Shown one piece after another: positions 48,522 to 56,228 of a stretch of 64,000 bases of DNA (the stretch's first letter is position 1; each line of letters begins with the position of its first letter). The stretch is taken from the NCBI RefSeq assembly GCF_900240975.1, contig NZ_LT968776.1, forward strand, positions 186,001 to 250,000. Reading direction: 5' to 3'. The notes under the pieces are model-generated. The model was given only the letters and a program-made list of their open reading frames with translations. It was not told where the DNA came from and searched no databases. Origin of the DNA: Mycobacterium sp. 4858 (GTDB lineage: Bacteria > Actinomycetota > Actinomycetes > Mycobacteriales > Mycobacteriaceae). Both the position numbers and the translations under genes were made by a program.

Positions 48522-50360
48522 ATGAAAGCATCACTCGCCTCAACGGAGAGGCCCGATTTCCGCAAGATCGAGAACCGCGCGCCGTCGGTGGCACAGATGT
48601 TCGTCAACCGCGTCGCCGCCACCCCGCACGCGGAGGCCTTTCGCTACCCACAAGACCACACCTGGGCAAGCGTGACCTGGCAGCAGGTCGGCGAGCGCGT
48701 CAATAATCTCGCCGCGGGCCTGATCTCGCTGGGAATCGAGCACGAGGATCGGGTCGCGCTCGCGTGCGCGACCCGTTACGAGTGGGTGCTCGTCGACTTC
48801 GCGATCATGTGCGCGGGCGCCGCGACCACCACGGTCTACCCGACGACCAACGCCGGCGATGTCGCCTACATCGTCGCCAACTCCGGCAGCCGGGTGGTGG
48901 TCGCCGAGAACCAAACTCAGCTGGACAAGCTGCTCGAGCACCGCGCCGAACTGCCCGATGTGCGCAAGGTCGTCATGATCGACGGCAACGGCGACGGCGA
49001 CTGGGTGATCTCCCTTTCCGACCTGGATCTGTTGGGCAAGCAACTGCTTGCCGATTCACCCGACGCCGTCAACCAGCGGATCGCCGCCGTCGGCCCCCAA
49101 CAGCTGGCCAGCCTCATCTACACCTCCGGCACCACCGGGCGGCCCAAGGGTGTGCGGTTGACGCACGGGGCGTGGACGTACACCGCGGCGGCCATCGATT
49201 CGCTGGACATCCTGGGCCCCGACGACCTGAATTTCCTCTGGCTGCCGCTGGCGCACGCGTTCGGCAAGGTGATGCTGGCGTTGCCCCTGCAGATCGGTTT
49301 CCCCACGGCCATCGACGGCCGGGTCGAGAGGATCATCGATAACCTCGCGGCCCTGCGCCCGACCATTATGGGCGCGGCGCCGCGCATCTTCGAGAAGGCG
49401 CACGCCCGCATCCAGGACATGGCCGCCGAGCAGGGCAGGCTCAAGAAGATGGTCTTCGATTGGGCGATCGGGGTCGGCCTGAAGGTGTCGAAAGCCCGGC
49501 AGGCCGGCAAGGCTCCCTCGCTGGCGTCGTCGCTGTCCTACAAGGTCGCCGACCGGCTGGTGCTCTCCACGATCCGGGAACGGTTCGGCGGGCGCCTGCG
49601 GTTCTTCGTCTCCGCGGCCGCGGCCCTCGACCGCGACGTCGCGCAATGGTTCGACGCGGTGGGCATCATCGTGCTCGAAGGCTACGGGCTGACCGAGACG
49701 GCGGCCGCATCGTTCATCAACCGCCCCAACGCATACCGGTTCGGGACCGTCGGCCGGCCCTTCCCGGCCACCGACGTCAAGATCGCCGACGACGGCGAGA
49801 TCTTGCTCAAGGGGCCCGGTCTGATGACCGCCTACCACGGCCTGCCGGACGCCACGGCCGAGGCGCTCGACGGGGACGGCTGGTTCCACACCGGCGACAT
49901 CGGGCAGATCGACGCCGACGGGTTCCTGCGGATCACCGACCGCAAGAAGGACATGTTCAAGACCTCGCAAGGCAAGTACGTGGCGCCGTCGGCGATCGAT
50001 GCGCGGTTCAAAGGCTCTTGCCCGTACGTGAGCGAGATCGTCGTCTACGGCGAGGGCAAGCCATACTGTGTCGCTCTGGTCAGCCTCGACACCGAGGCCA
50101 TCACCGACTGGGCCGACAAGAACGGTCTGGCGGGTAAGTCGTTCGCCGAGATCGCGCATGACGACAAGACCCAGGAGCTGATCGCCGGCTACATCGACGC
50201 CTTGAACGCCGAGCTGAATCGCTGGGAGCAGATCAAGAAGTTCACCATCGCCGACCGCGAATTCACCGTGGAGTCGGGCGATCTGACGCCCAGCATGAAG
50301 CTCAAGCGCAAGGTGGTCATCGAAAAGTTCGCCGACCCCCTGGACGCCCTGTACGGGTGA
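48522..50360 (+). CDS. Long-chain acyl-CoA synthetase
   Basis: A 612-residue AMP-forming ligase that makes acyl-CoA from long-chain fatty acid, ATP and CoA. Motifs are SLIYTSGTTGRPKGVRLTH near residue 196, EGYGLTETAAASF near 387, WFHTGDIGQIDADGFLRITD near 455, and the C-terminal LTPSMKLKRKVVIEKF. That Lys region is the site acetylated in related enzymes. Similar to FadD15. With tandem DosR-like boxes and the cAMP-acetyltransferase next door, it is probably induced in hypoxia and gated by acetylation. Confidence 0.9.
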   Translation: MKASLASTERPDFRKIENRAPSVAQMFVNRVAATPHAEAFRYPQDHTWASVTWQQVGERVNNLAAGLISLGIEHEDRVALACATRYEWVLVDFAIMCAGAATTTVYPTTNAGDVAYIVANSGSRVVVAENQTQLDKLLEHRAELPDVRKVVMIDGNGDGDWVISLSDLDLLGKQLLADSPDAVNQRIAAVGPQQLASLIYTSGTTGRPKGVRLTHGAWTYTAAAIDSLDILGPDDLNFLWLPLAHAFGKVMLALPLQIGFPTAIDGRVERIIDNLAALRPTIMGAAPRIFEKAHARIQDMAAEQGRLKKMVFDWAIGVGLKVSKARQAGKAPSLASSLSYKVADRLVLSTIRERFGGRLRFFVSAAAALDRDVAQWFDAVGIIVLEGYGLTETAAASFINRPNAYRFGTVGRPFPATDVKIADDGEILLKGPGLMTAYHGLPDATAEALDGDGWFHTGDIGQIDADGFLRITDRKKDMFKTSQGKYVAPSAIDARFKGSCPYVSEIVVYGEGKPYCVALVSLDTEAITDWADKNGLAGKSFAEIAHDDKTQELIAGYIDALNAELNRWEQIKKFTIADREFTVESGDLTPSMKLKRKVVIEKFADPLDALYG

Positions 50361-50387
50361 ACGGCGCCTCTACCGTTCTTGGTAAAG

Positions 50388-51425
50388 CTACGGCTGGACC
50401 GAGACGACGGTGACGGTTCCCGACCAGTAGTCGCCGACGTAGAGCCGTTCGCCGTCCGCGCTCACCGCCAGCGCTTCGGGATGACCGTCGAAATCGATGG
50501 TGTCCGTTACGCATTGGGCGATGGTGTCGACGATCGACACGCTGCGCCCGCCGAAGTTGCTCACATAGGCGTATTTGCCGCTCGGGCTGATCCGCACACA
50601 GCGCGGCAGGTCCCCGGCCGGCATTCGCTCCGCTTCGCCGGCGACCGTGTCGATCACCGACAACGAACCGCTGTTCACCACAAACGCCCGCAAGCCATCC
50701 GGCGTGATTTGCGCCTCGATCGGCTTGTCTCCCAGGTTGATTGACCTGACGTCGAAGGACACGAGATCGATTGCCGAGACACGGCAATGGTCATAATGTG
50801 TCGCGCACAGCAGCGACCCGCCGATGGTGATCATGTCGGGCGCGCCGATCAGGTCAACCGTGTGGATCACCGCATCCGTTGCGGTGTCGATGACCGCGAG
50901 CGAACCGGCGTCGTATTGGCGGTGGTGATCGCTGGGTCGGCACAGCCCCACGTACAGGCGTTGGCGTTCGGCGTCGGCCACCAGGCCGGTGACGACGCGG
51001 CCGTCGAACGCGGCCACGGCGCCGCCGATGGCGGCGCCCTCGCCGAGCGCCCACACCAGCCCTCGATTCGCGGCATTGCCGGCCGCGTAGACCACCGCCC
51101 CATCCGGTGTGTCGACCTGCTGCACGCAGCACGCGCCGGGAATGACACCGACGCGGTGGTCGGATATGTCGATCACCGAGATCGAGCCGCCGTGGTTGAC
51201 GGTGTACAGCCGGCTGCCGTCGGCGCCCATCGTCAGCGCCCTGGGATGCGCCCCGACCGGGATCGCGCACGAGACCTCGTGCTGGCTGCTGATGAATGCC
51301 ACCGAGTCGCTCAGCGCCGCGTAGCCAACCGAGTTGCCGGGATTGGCGGTGAGGTCGTGCAGCCGGTCGTCGAATGTCACCTGTGCGATGACGGATCCCC
51401 CGGTTCGTCGTTCCACCCGTCCCAT
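50388..51425 (-). CDS. YVTN-type beta-propeller protein
   Basis: A ~345-residue protein made of repeated beta-propeller blades: LYTVNHGGSISVID, YAYVSNFGGRSVSIVD and LYVGDYWSGTVTVV show the YVTN pattern. No signal peptide is seen, so a cytoplasmic scaffold is possible. The start is uncertain: ATG 51425 or a TTG at 51518 that would abut the DosR boxes. The tandem boxes at 51521-51561 can serve both this gene and the plus-strand gene. Function unknown. Confidence 0.75.
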   Translation of the reverse strand: MGRVERRTGGSVIAQVTFDDRLHDLTANPGNSVGYAALSDSVAFISSQHEVSCAIPVGAHPRALTMGADGSRLYTVNHGGSISVIDISDHRVGVIPGACCVQQVDTPDGAVVYAAGNAANRGLVWALGEGAAIGGAVAAFDGRVVTGLVADAERQRLYVGLCRPSDHHRQYDAGSLAVIDTATDAVIHTVDLIGAPDMITIGGSLLCATHYDHCRVSAIDLVSFDVRSINLGDKPIEAQITPDGLRAFVVNSGSLSVIDTVAGEAERMPAGDLPRCVRISPSGKYAYVSNFGGRSVSIVDTIAQCVTDTIDFDGHPEALAVSADGERLYVGDYWSGTVTVVSVQP

Positions 51426-51520
51426 CGTTGGCAAGCCGGCGGCGAGGAAGTAGGGAAGAAAGTCATCGAAACGACCGCTTCGGTCCGGGAAGCGGCGCCA
51501 GGCGTCGCGGCCGCGCAAGG

Positions 51521-51561
51521 TCTGGGACCTTAGACCCGCAGCCAGGGGCCAACGGCCCTCG
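51521..51561. promoter_or_regulatory. Tandem DosR boxes before the Rv2629-like gene
   Basis: Box 1 (51521-51540) is GGGAC-CTTA-GACCC; box 2 (51542-51561) is GGGGC-CAAC-GGCCC. Centres are 21 bp apart, and box 2 ends 69 bp before ATG 51631. Both are strong matches in a divergent promoter. Confidence 0.85.
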
Positions 51562-51630
51562 TGTCGTCACTGTCGTGCTCCATACGGTCGGGTGAACAGC
51601 AAAAGACGACGCAAGCAGTGGAGGGATGGC

Positions 51631-52755
51631 ATGCACGCAGATCGCCTTAAGGGGCTGGCGAAGGCGCAGGGCCCGTTCGTGTCGGTGTACTTCGACGACT
51701 CGCACGACACCTTGGACGCCGCCGAGCAGCTCGAAGTGAAGTGGGGCGACATCCGCAGGCAACTCGAGGACATGGGCGCGGGCACGAACGTCCTGGGCCT
51801 GCTCGAGCAGGCCGTGCTGCATCATCGGCCCGCCGTCGGTCGGCGGGGCCGCGCCGTGATCGCGACGGGCGATCAGGTGCTGGTCGACGAGCCGCTGATC
51901 GCCCCACCGGCGGCCACGGTGGTGCGCCTCTCCGATTACCCGTATGTCGTGCCGTTGATCGGTATGCAGGTGCAGCACCCGACGTACGTGTTCGCCGCGG
52001 TCGATCACACCGGGGCGGACATCAGCCTCTTTCAGGGCGGTGCCGTCACCTCGAAGACTGTCGACGGTGGCGGCTACCCGGTGCATAAGCCGGTCACGGC
52101 CGGCTGGAACGGGTATGGCGACCTCCAGCACACCACCGAGGAGGCGATCCGGATGAACTGCCGTGCGGTCGCCGACGAGCTCACCCGGCTGGTGGACGAG
52201 GCGGACCCCGAGGTGGTGTTCCTCAGCGGGCAGGTGCGTTCGCTCGCGGACGTGACGGTCGAGCTGCCGGAGCGGGTGGCCGTCCGGGTCGTGCAGCTGC
52301 ACGCCGCCGCCCGCAAGACCGGTATCGACGAGAACGAAATCCGCGAACTGACCGCCGCCGAGTTCGAACGCCGTCGAAGCGCCGAAATGGCCGGCGCCGC
52401 CGAACGATTCGAAGCCGAACAGGGACGCCACTCCGGGCTGTCGGTCGACGGCCTGGCCGCCGTGTGCGCGGTGCTGCGCGACGGGAACGTCGACACGCTG
52501 CTCGTCGGCGACCTGGGCGACGCCACGGTGGTTACCGGCCAGGCGCTGACCACGATCGCTCCCGATGCCGATGCGCTGTCCGAGCTGGGTGAACCGGTGA
52601 AACGGGTGGCCAGGGCCGACGAGGCGTTGCCGTTCTGCGCGATCGCGGTCGGCGCCTCCCTGGTGCGGGCCGGCAACCGGATCGCGCCCGAGGCCGGCGC
52701 CGGCGCGTTGCTGCGGTATGCCGCGACCGACAGAGTCGCGGGTCGCCGAACTTAG
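51631..52755 (+). CDS. Rv2629-like protein (bacterial release-factor-like family)
   Basis: A 374-residue protein of the same length as DosR-regulated Rv2629 and of the baeRF family, related to the archaeal/eukaryotic release factor eRF1. Seen: GPFVSVYFDDSHDTLDAAEQ at the front, YPYVVPLIGMQVQHPTYVFAAVDHTGADI in the middle, and LSVDGLAAVCAVLRDGNVDTLLVGDLGD near the end. ATG 51631 follows GGAGGG by five bases; an earlier GTG at 51592 lacks a site. A role at the ribosome in dormancy is inferred from the family. Confidence 0.88.
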   Translation: MHADRLKGLAKAQGPFVSVYFDDSHDTLDAAEQLEVKWGDIRRQLEDMGAGTNVLGLLEQAVLHHRPAVGRRGRAVIATGDQVLVDEPLIAPPAATVVRLSDYPYVVPLIGMQVQHPTYVFAAVDHTGADISLFQGGAVTSKTVDGGGYPVHKPVTAGWNGYGDLQHTTEEAIRMNCRAVADELTRLVDEADPEVVFLSGQVRSLADVTVELPERVAVRVVQLHAAARKTGIDENEIRELTAAEFERRRSAEMAGAAERFEAEQGRHSGLSVDGLAAVCAVLRDGNVDTLLVGDLGDATVVTGQALTTIAPDADALSELGEPVKRVARADEALPFCAIAVGASLVRAGNRIAPEAGAGALLRYAATDRVAGRRT

Positions 52756-52765
52756 GGAGCTCACC

Positions 52766-54085
52766 ATGAGGCGTTTCATCGACCGGGCCGACGCGGGACG
52801 CCAATTGGCCTCGCGGATGGGATATCTGCGCGGGCAGGACGTTGTGGTGCTCGGCCTGCCGCGCGGCGGGGTTCCGGTGGCCTTCGAGGTCGCCAAGGCG
52901 CTGCACGCCCCCCTCGACGTGCTGTTGGTGCGCAAGCTCGGAGTGCCCTACCACCGCGAACTCGCGTTCGGCGCGGTCGGCGACGGCGGAGTTCGGGTAT
53001 TCAGCGACGCCGTGGTTCGCGAGGCCCGGCTCACCCACCAGGAGATGGCTGCGGTCGAGGCCCAGGAGCTGGCCGAGCTGCAACACCGGTCGGAACGCTT
53101 CCGCGGTGCGCACCAACCGGTTCCGCTGGTCGGCCGGATCGCGCTGATCGTCGACGACGGCATCGCGACCGGCGCCACCGCACAGGCCGCCTGCCAGGTG
53201 GCCCGGGCCGAGGGGGCCAGCAGGGTGGTGTTGGCCGTTCCCATCGCGGCGGCGGAGACCGCCCGGCAGTTCGCTCAATACGCCGACGAGGTGGTGTGCC
53301 TGGAGACGCCGGTGCCGTATCTGGCCGTCGGCCAGGGATACCGGCACTTCCCTCAGACCTCGGATGACGAGGTGGTCGCCCTGCTCGAAAGCGCGCGAGA
53401 CGATTTCGGGGTGGTCGCCGCCGACACCGATGATCCGCCGCTGCGCGACGAGGAGATCTGGGTGCCGACGGGACCCGTTGCGGTGGCCGGGCACCTGACC
53501 ATTCCCGAGCGCCCCAAGGGTGTCGTGGTATTCGCCCACGGCAGCGGCAGCAGCAGGCACAGTCCGCGCAATCGCTTTGTCGCCGAGGTGCTCAACAACG
53601 CCGGCTTCGCCACCGTGCTCTTCGACCTGCTCACCCCGGCGGAAGAACGCAACCGCGCCAATGTATTCGACATCGCGCTGCTCGCGGGTCGCCTGGTGGA
53701 CGTGACGGGCTGGCTGGCGGGGCAGCCCGACACCGCCGCATTGCCGGTCGGCTACTTCGGCGCCAGCACCGGGGCGGGCGCGGCGCTGAGCGCCGCCGCC
53801 CATCCCGGGGTCAAGGTCGCCGCGGTCGTCTCGCGCGGCGGCCGGCCGGATCTGGCCGGCGACGCGCTGAGCCACGTTGACGCCCCGACGTTGTTGATCG
53901 TGGGCGGACGCGACGAGATGGTGCTGGCGCTCAACCGGCAGGCCCAATCGAAGATCCCGGTCGAGTGTGAGGTCGCTGTGGTGCCGGGCGCCACCCACCT
54001 CTTCGAGGAAACGGGCGCCCTGGCGCAAGTGGCTGTGCTCGCGCGCGACTGGTTCACCGAGCACCTCGCGCAGCTGGAACACTGA
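52766..54085 (+). CDS. Phosphoribosyltransferase - dienelactone hydrolase fusion
   Basis: A 439-residue fusion like DosR-regulated Rv0571c. Residues 1-210 are a type I phosphoribosyltransferase with the PRPP loop VALIVDDGIATGATAQAA (here IALIVDDGIATGATAQAAC). Residues 215-439 are an alpha/beta hydrolase of the dienelactone type (VVFAHGSGSSRHSPRN; nucleophile region GYFGASTGAGAALSAAA; end PGATHLFEE). It is 10 bp after the Rv2629-like gene and in its operon. ATG 52766 has an AGGGAG site. Substrates unknown. Confidence 0.9.
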   Translation: MRRFIDRADAGRQLASRMGYLRGQDVVVLGLPRGGVPVAFEVAKALHAPLDVLLVRKLGVPYHRELAFGAVGDGGVRVFSDAVVREARLTHQEMAAVEAQELAELQHRSERFRGAHQPVPLVGRIALIVDDGIATGATAQAACQVARAEGASRVVLAVPIAAAETARQFAQYADEVVCLETPVPYLAVGQGYRHFPQTSDDEVVALLESARDDFGVVAADTDDPPLRDEEIWVPTGPVAVAGHLTIPERPKGVVVFAHGSGSSRHSPRNRFVAEVLNNAGFATVLFDLLTPAEERNRANVFDIALLAGRLVDVTGWLAGQPDTAALPVGYFGASTGAGAALSAAAHPGVKVAAVVSRGGRPDLAGDALSHVDAPTLLIVGGRDEMVLALNRQAQSKIPVECEVAVVPGATHLFEETGALAQVAVLARDWFTEHLAQLEH

Positions 54086-54086
54086 A

Positions 54087-54138
54087 TCCGTTTGCACCCC
54101 TGAGGATTTCCGTTTGCACGGAGCATTTCCGTTTGCAC
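54087..54138. repeat. Three short direct repeats TCCGTTTGCAC
   Basis: TCCGTTTGCAC occurs at 54087, 54109 and 54128 (spacing 22 and 19 bp), just past the stop of the fusion gene and before a terminator. Purpose unknown. Confidence 0.75.
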
Positions 54139-54155
54139 GCCTGTGAGGGTTTGGG

Positions 54156-54192
54156 GCGGCGGTCCCGGACGGGGGGATGCCGGGACCGCCGC
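54156..54192. terminator. Bidirectional hairpin terminator
   Basis: A perfect 13-bp stem (GCGGCGGTCCCGG and complement) with an 11-base G-rich loop, between convergent genes ending at 54085 and 54216. No strong U-tract. Confidence 0.7.
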
Positions 54193-54215
54193 GGATTCAG
54201 TTGGTCTATCGGTGT

Positions 54216-55016
54216 TCAGCCTGCCGGTGTGATCAGGCCGTAGTGCCCGTCGTAGCGGTGATACAGCACGCTGCCACGGTCGCGGGCGGTGTCGACGAAG
54301 AACAGGAAGGGCAGGCCGAGCAACCCGATCCGCTCGATGGCTTGCTCGACGTCGAGCCGCGGGGCGGGCTGCGGGCTGACGGTCAGCGGCAGACGGGACG
54401 GCGCCAGCTCGCCGGCGGCCGGATTGACCTGTGCCAGGCGGTATTCCGTCGGCCCGCCGCGATACAGGACGCTGTCTTGGCGGGTGCCCTGCTCGGTGAA
54501 GAGGTGGAAGTCGTAGTCGAGCTGTTCCATCTCGTGCGCAGCTTCTTCCACCGTGCAGGTCGGCAGGCTGTATGACTTGTGCCGCATGATTCGGCGTTCG
54601 TCTTCCGGCCGCGGGAAGTACTCCGGCCGGTGCGTCGGCTCGCTCTCGTGCCGCCATTCATGCGGACCGCGGCGGGGCACACCGGCCCGTTTGGCCTCCC
54701 AGTGCTCGGCGGCGCGCTCCAGCTGGCGGCGTAGCCGCGCCTCGAGCCGATCGATCGCCTCCCGCTCGGTGGTGCCTTCGACCTGCGCACGCACCGGCCG
54801 GCCGTTGACGTCGAGGTTCGCCTGAGCGATGACGCGGCGAGCCACGGCGGGGTCACCGTGCTCGCTCAGCCTGACGTGGGCGTCCAGCACCGGTTCGTGG
54901 GTGAGGTGGCTGAGCTCGCCGATCTTCGTGCGTGCGTAGTCCTCGGCATCGGGCAGCTGACCGTGCGTCGTCACCCGCACCTCGAATGCGGCCGGCAGAT
55001 CGGGGCGTTGTCTCAT
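54216..55016 (-). CDS. rafH: Ribosome hibernation factor RafH/HPF-like
   Basis: A 266-residue long-form hibernation factor similar to DosR-regulated Rv0079 and to RafH (MSMEG_3935), which silence ribosomes in hypoxia. Residues 1-105 are the HPF/YfiA domain (FEVRVTTHGQLPDAEDYARTKI). A linker follows, then two related C-terminal units: VEEAAHEMEQLDYDFHLFTE with DSVLYRGG near 160-185, and VEQAIERIGLLGLPFLFFVD with GSVLYHRYDGHYGL near 225-262. That duplication distinguishes RafH-type from ordinary long HPF. It is 27 bp after the DUF1876 gene and probably cotranscribed. Confidence 0.93.
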   Translation of the reverse strand: MRQRPDLPAAFEVRVTTHGQLPDAEDYARTKIGELSHLTHEPVLDAHVRLSEHGDPAVARRVIAQANLDVNGRPVRAQVEGTTEREAIDRLEARLRRQLERAAEHWEAKRAGVPRRGPHEWRHESEPTHRPEYFPRPEDERRIMRHKSYSLPTCTVEEAAHEMEQLDYDFHLFTEQGTRQDSVLYRGGPTEYRLAQVNPAAGELAPSRLPLTVSPQPAPRLDVEQAIERIGLLGLPFLFFVDTARDRGSVLYHRYDGHYGLITPAG

Positions 55017-55043
55017 GATGGCTTTCGTTCTCCGTCGTGTCGC

Positions 55044-55325
55044 TCAGTGATGCAGGCCCGTGACGGGCTCGTGCGTACTGGCCTGGATGTCGGTGGATGT
55101 CGCGGCGAACAGCTGGTTCGCCAGATCGGACAGCGCGCGGGCGATGGCCAGCTCGTCGCCGATGGCGGCCACCGGCGGGTCGGCCGGATCGAGTCGCGCC
55201 AGGCCGGTGCCCACGAGCGTCTTGCCCGCCCACGACAGTCGTGCCTTGGCCCGCGTCCGTTCGTCGCGCTCTTCGACCAGCACGTCGATGTGGCATTGCT
55301 TGGTGCCGTCGTCGGTGTTCGTCAT
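55044..55325 (-). CDS. DUF1876 protein, Rv1738/Rv2632c-like
   Basis: A 93-residue protein of the DUF1876 family: CHIDVLVEERDERTRAKARL, LVGTGLARLDPADPPVAAIGDELAIARALSDL. Rv1738 is a strongly DosR-induced protein whose fold recalls hibernation factors. ATG 55325 follows GAGGAG by eight bases; the longer frame lacks family similarity. Tandem DosR-like boxes sit upstream, so this gene and rafH make a two-gene ribosome-silencing operon. Confidence 0.92.
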   Translation of the reverse strand: MTNTDDGTKQCHIDVLVEERDERTRAKARLSWAGKTLVGTGLARLDPADPPVAAIGDELAIARALSDLANQLFAATSTDIQASTHEPVTGLHH

Positions 55326-55396
55326 CGCCAGATCTCCTCGGGTTGCCGAGCGTTTCCTCGGCGCTATTGATGCGACCACTTCGTGCCTGTGCCCGA

Positions 55397-55438
55397 GTAG
55401 GGGCGGAAGTCCCGAATCGCCGGGCCGTTCGTCGGCCA
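55397..55438. promoter_or_regulatory. Tandem DosR boxes before the DUF1876-rafH operon
   Basis: Box 1 (55397-55416) has GGGGC-GGAA-GTCCC-GAA; on the gene strand TTC-GGGAC-TTCC-GCCCC, a strong match. Box 2 (55419-55438) has GGGCC-GTTC-GTCGG. Centres are 22 bp apart; box 1 begins 71 bp before the start. The rest of 55326-55580 is without a gene. Confidence 0.8.
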
Positions 55439-55580
55439 CGCCACGCCCGGCCGGGCGCGTTGAAGGCAGATCAGCAAATGCGCGGACGCGCACGAAGAAT
55501 GCGCCGACTTAATCGACATTATTGCTGGGCTTAATCGACAGTTTCGTTCGTGTATATCGACGTGCCCAACAGTAACGGGC

Positions 55581-56228
55581 GTGTCCGACGTCCCGACACA
55601 GACCAAGTACCTGCATGCCTCGCGGGGCCGCCGGTCGTCGCCCCATTCGGGCGACGACCGCGAACAGGCGATCCTGGCCACGGCCGAGCGCCTGCTGCAG
55701 GAGCGACCGCTGGCCGACTTTTCCGTGGACGACCTAGCAAAAGGCGCCGGGATTTCGCGCCCCACCTTCTACTTCTATTTCCGATCGAAGAACGCGGTGC
55801 TGCTGTCGCTGCTCGACCAGATGAACGGCAAGGCGCATGCGGCACTGAGGAATCTCGGCGGGATATCGTCCGGCGACCCCGCGGAGCTGTGGCGGGCGCG
55901 CATCGAGGCGTTCTTCGAGGTGTCGGGCTCTCACCCGGCGGTCGCCGTGGCGGGCGCCGCGGCGAAGGCGACCAACCCCGAGGTGCGCCAGTTGTGGTCG
56001 GCGCTCATGCAGCGGTGGATCTCGCTGACCACGGCGGCCATCAAGGCCGAGCGCGGTCGGGGCGCAGCGCCCGACACCATCCCGGCCGAGCAGCTGTCGG
56101 TCGCACTGAACATGTTGAGCGAGCGGGTGATGGCCGCGACGTTCACCGCCGAGGACGAGGCGATGCCGGAGGACAGGGCGGTCGAAACCTTGCTGCACAT
56201 CTGGCTGGCCAGCATCTACCAGCGCTGA
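55581..56228 (+). CDS. TetR-family regulator, EthR-like
   Basis: A 215-residue TetR regulator. The N-terminal helix-turn-helix region AILATAERLL, FSVDDLAKGAGISRPTFYFYF and LLSLLD closely resembles M. tuberculosis EthR as I recall it. The helical ligand domain shares GSHPAV and the ending HIWLASIYQR. EthR represses the ethA monooxygenase, but no ethA-like gene is nearby, so targets differ; the flanking catabolic genes are candidates. GTG start at 55581. The 3' end overlaps the convergent pcaB by 13 bp. Confidence 0.88.
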   Translation: MSDVPTQTKYLHASRGRRSSPHSGDDREQAILATAERLLQERPLADFSVDDLAKGAGISRPTFYFYFRSKNAVLLSLLDQMNGKAHAALRNLGGISSGDPAELWRARIEAFFEVSGSHPAVAVAGAAAKATNPEVRQLWSALMQRWISLTTAAIKAERGRGAAPDTIPAEQLSVALNMLSERVMAATFTAEDEAMPEDRAVETLLHIWLASIYQR

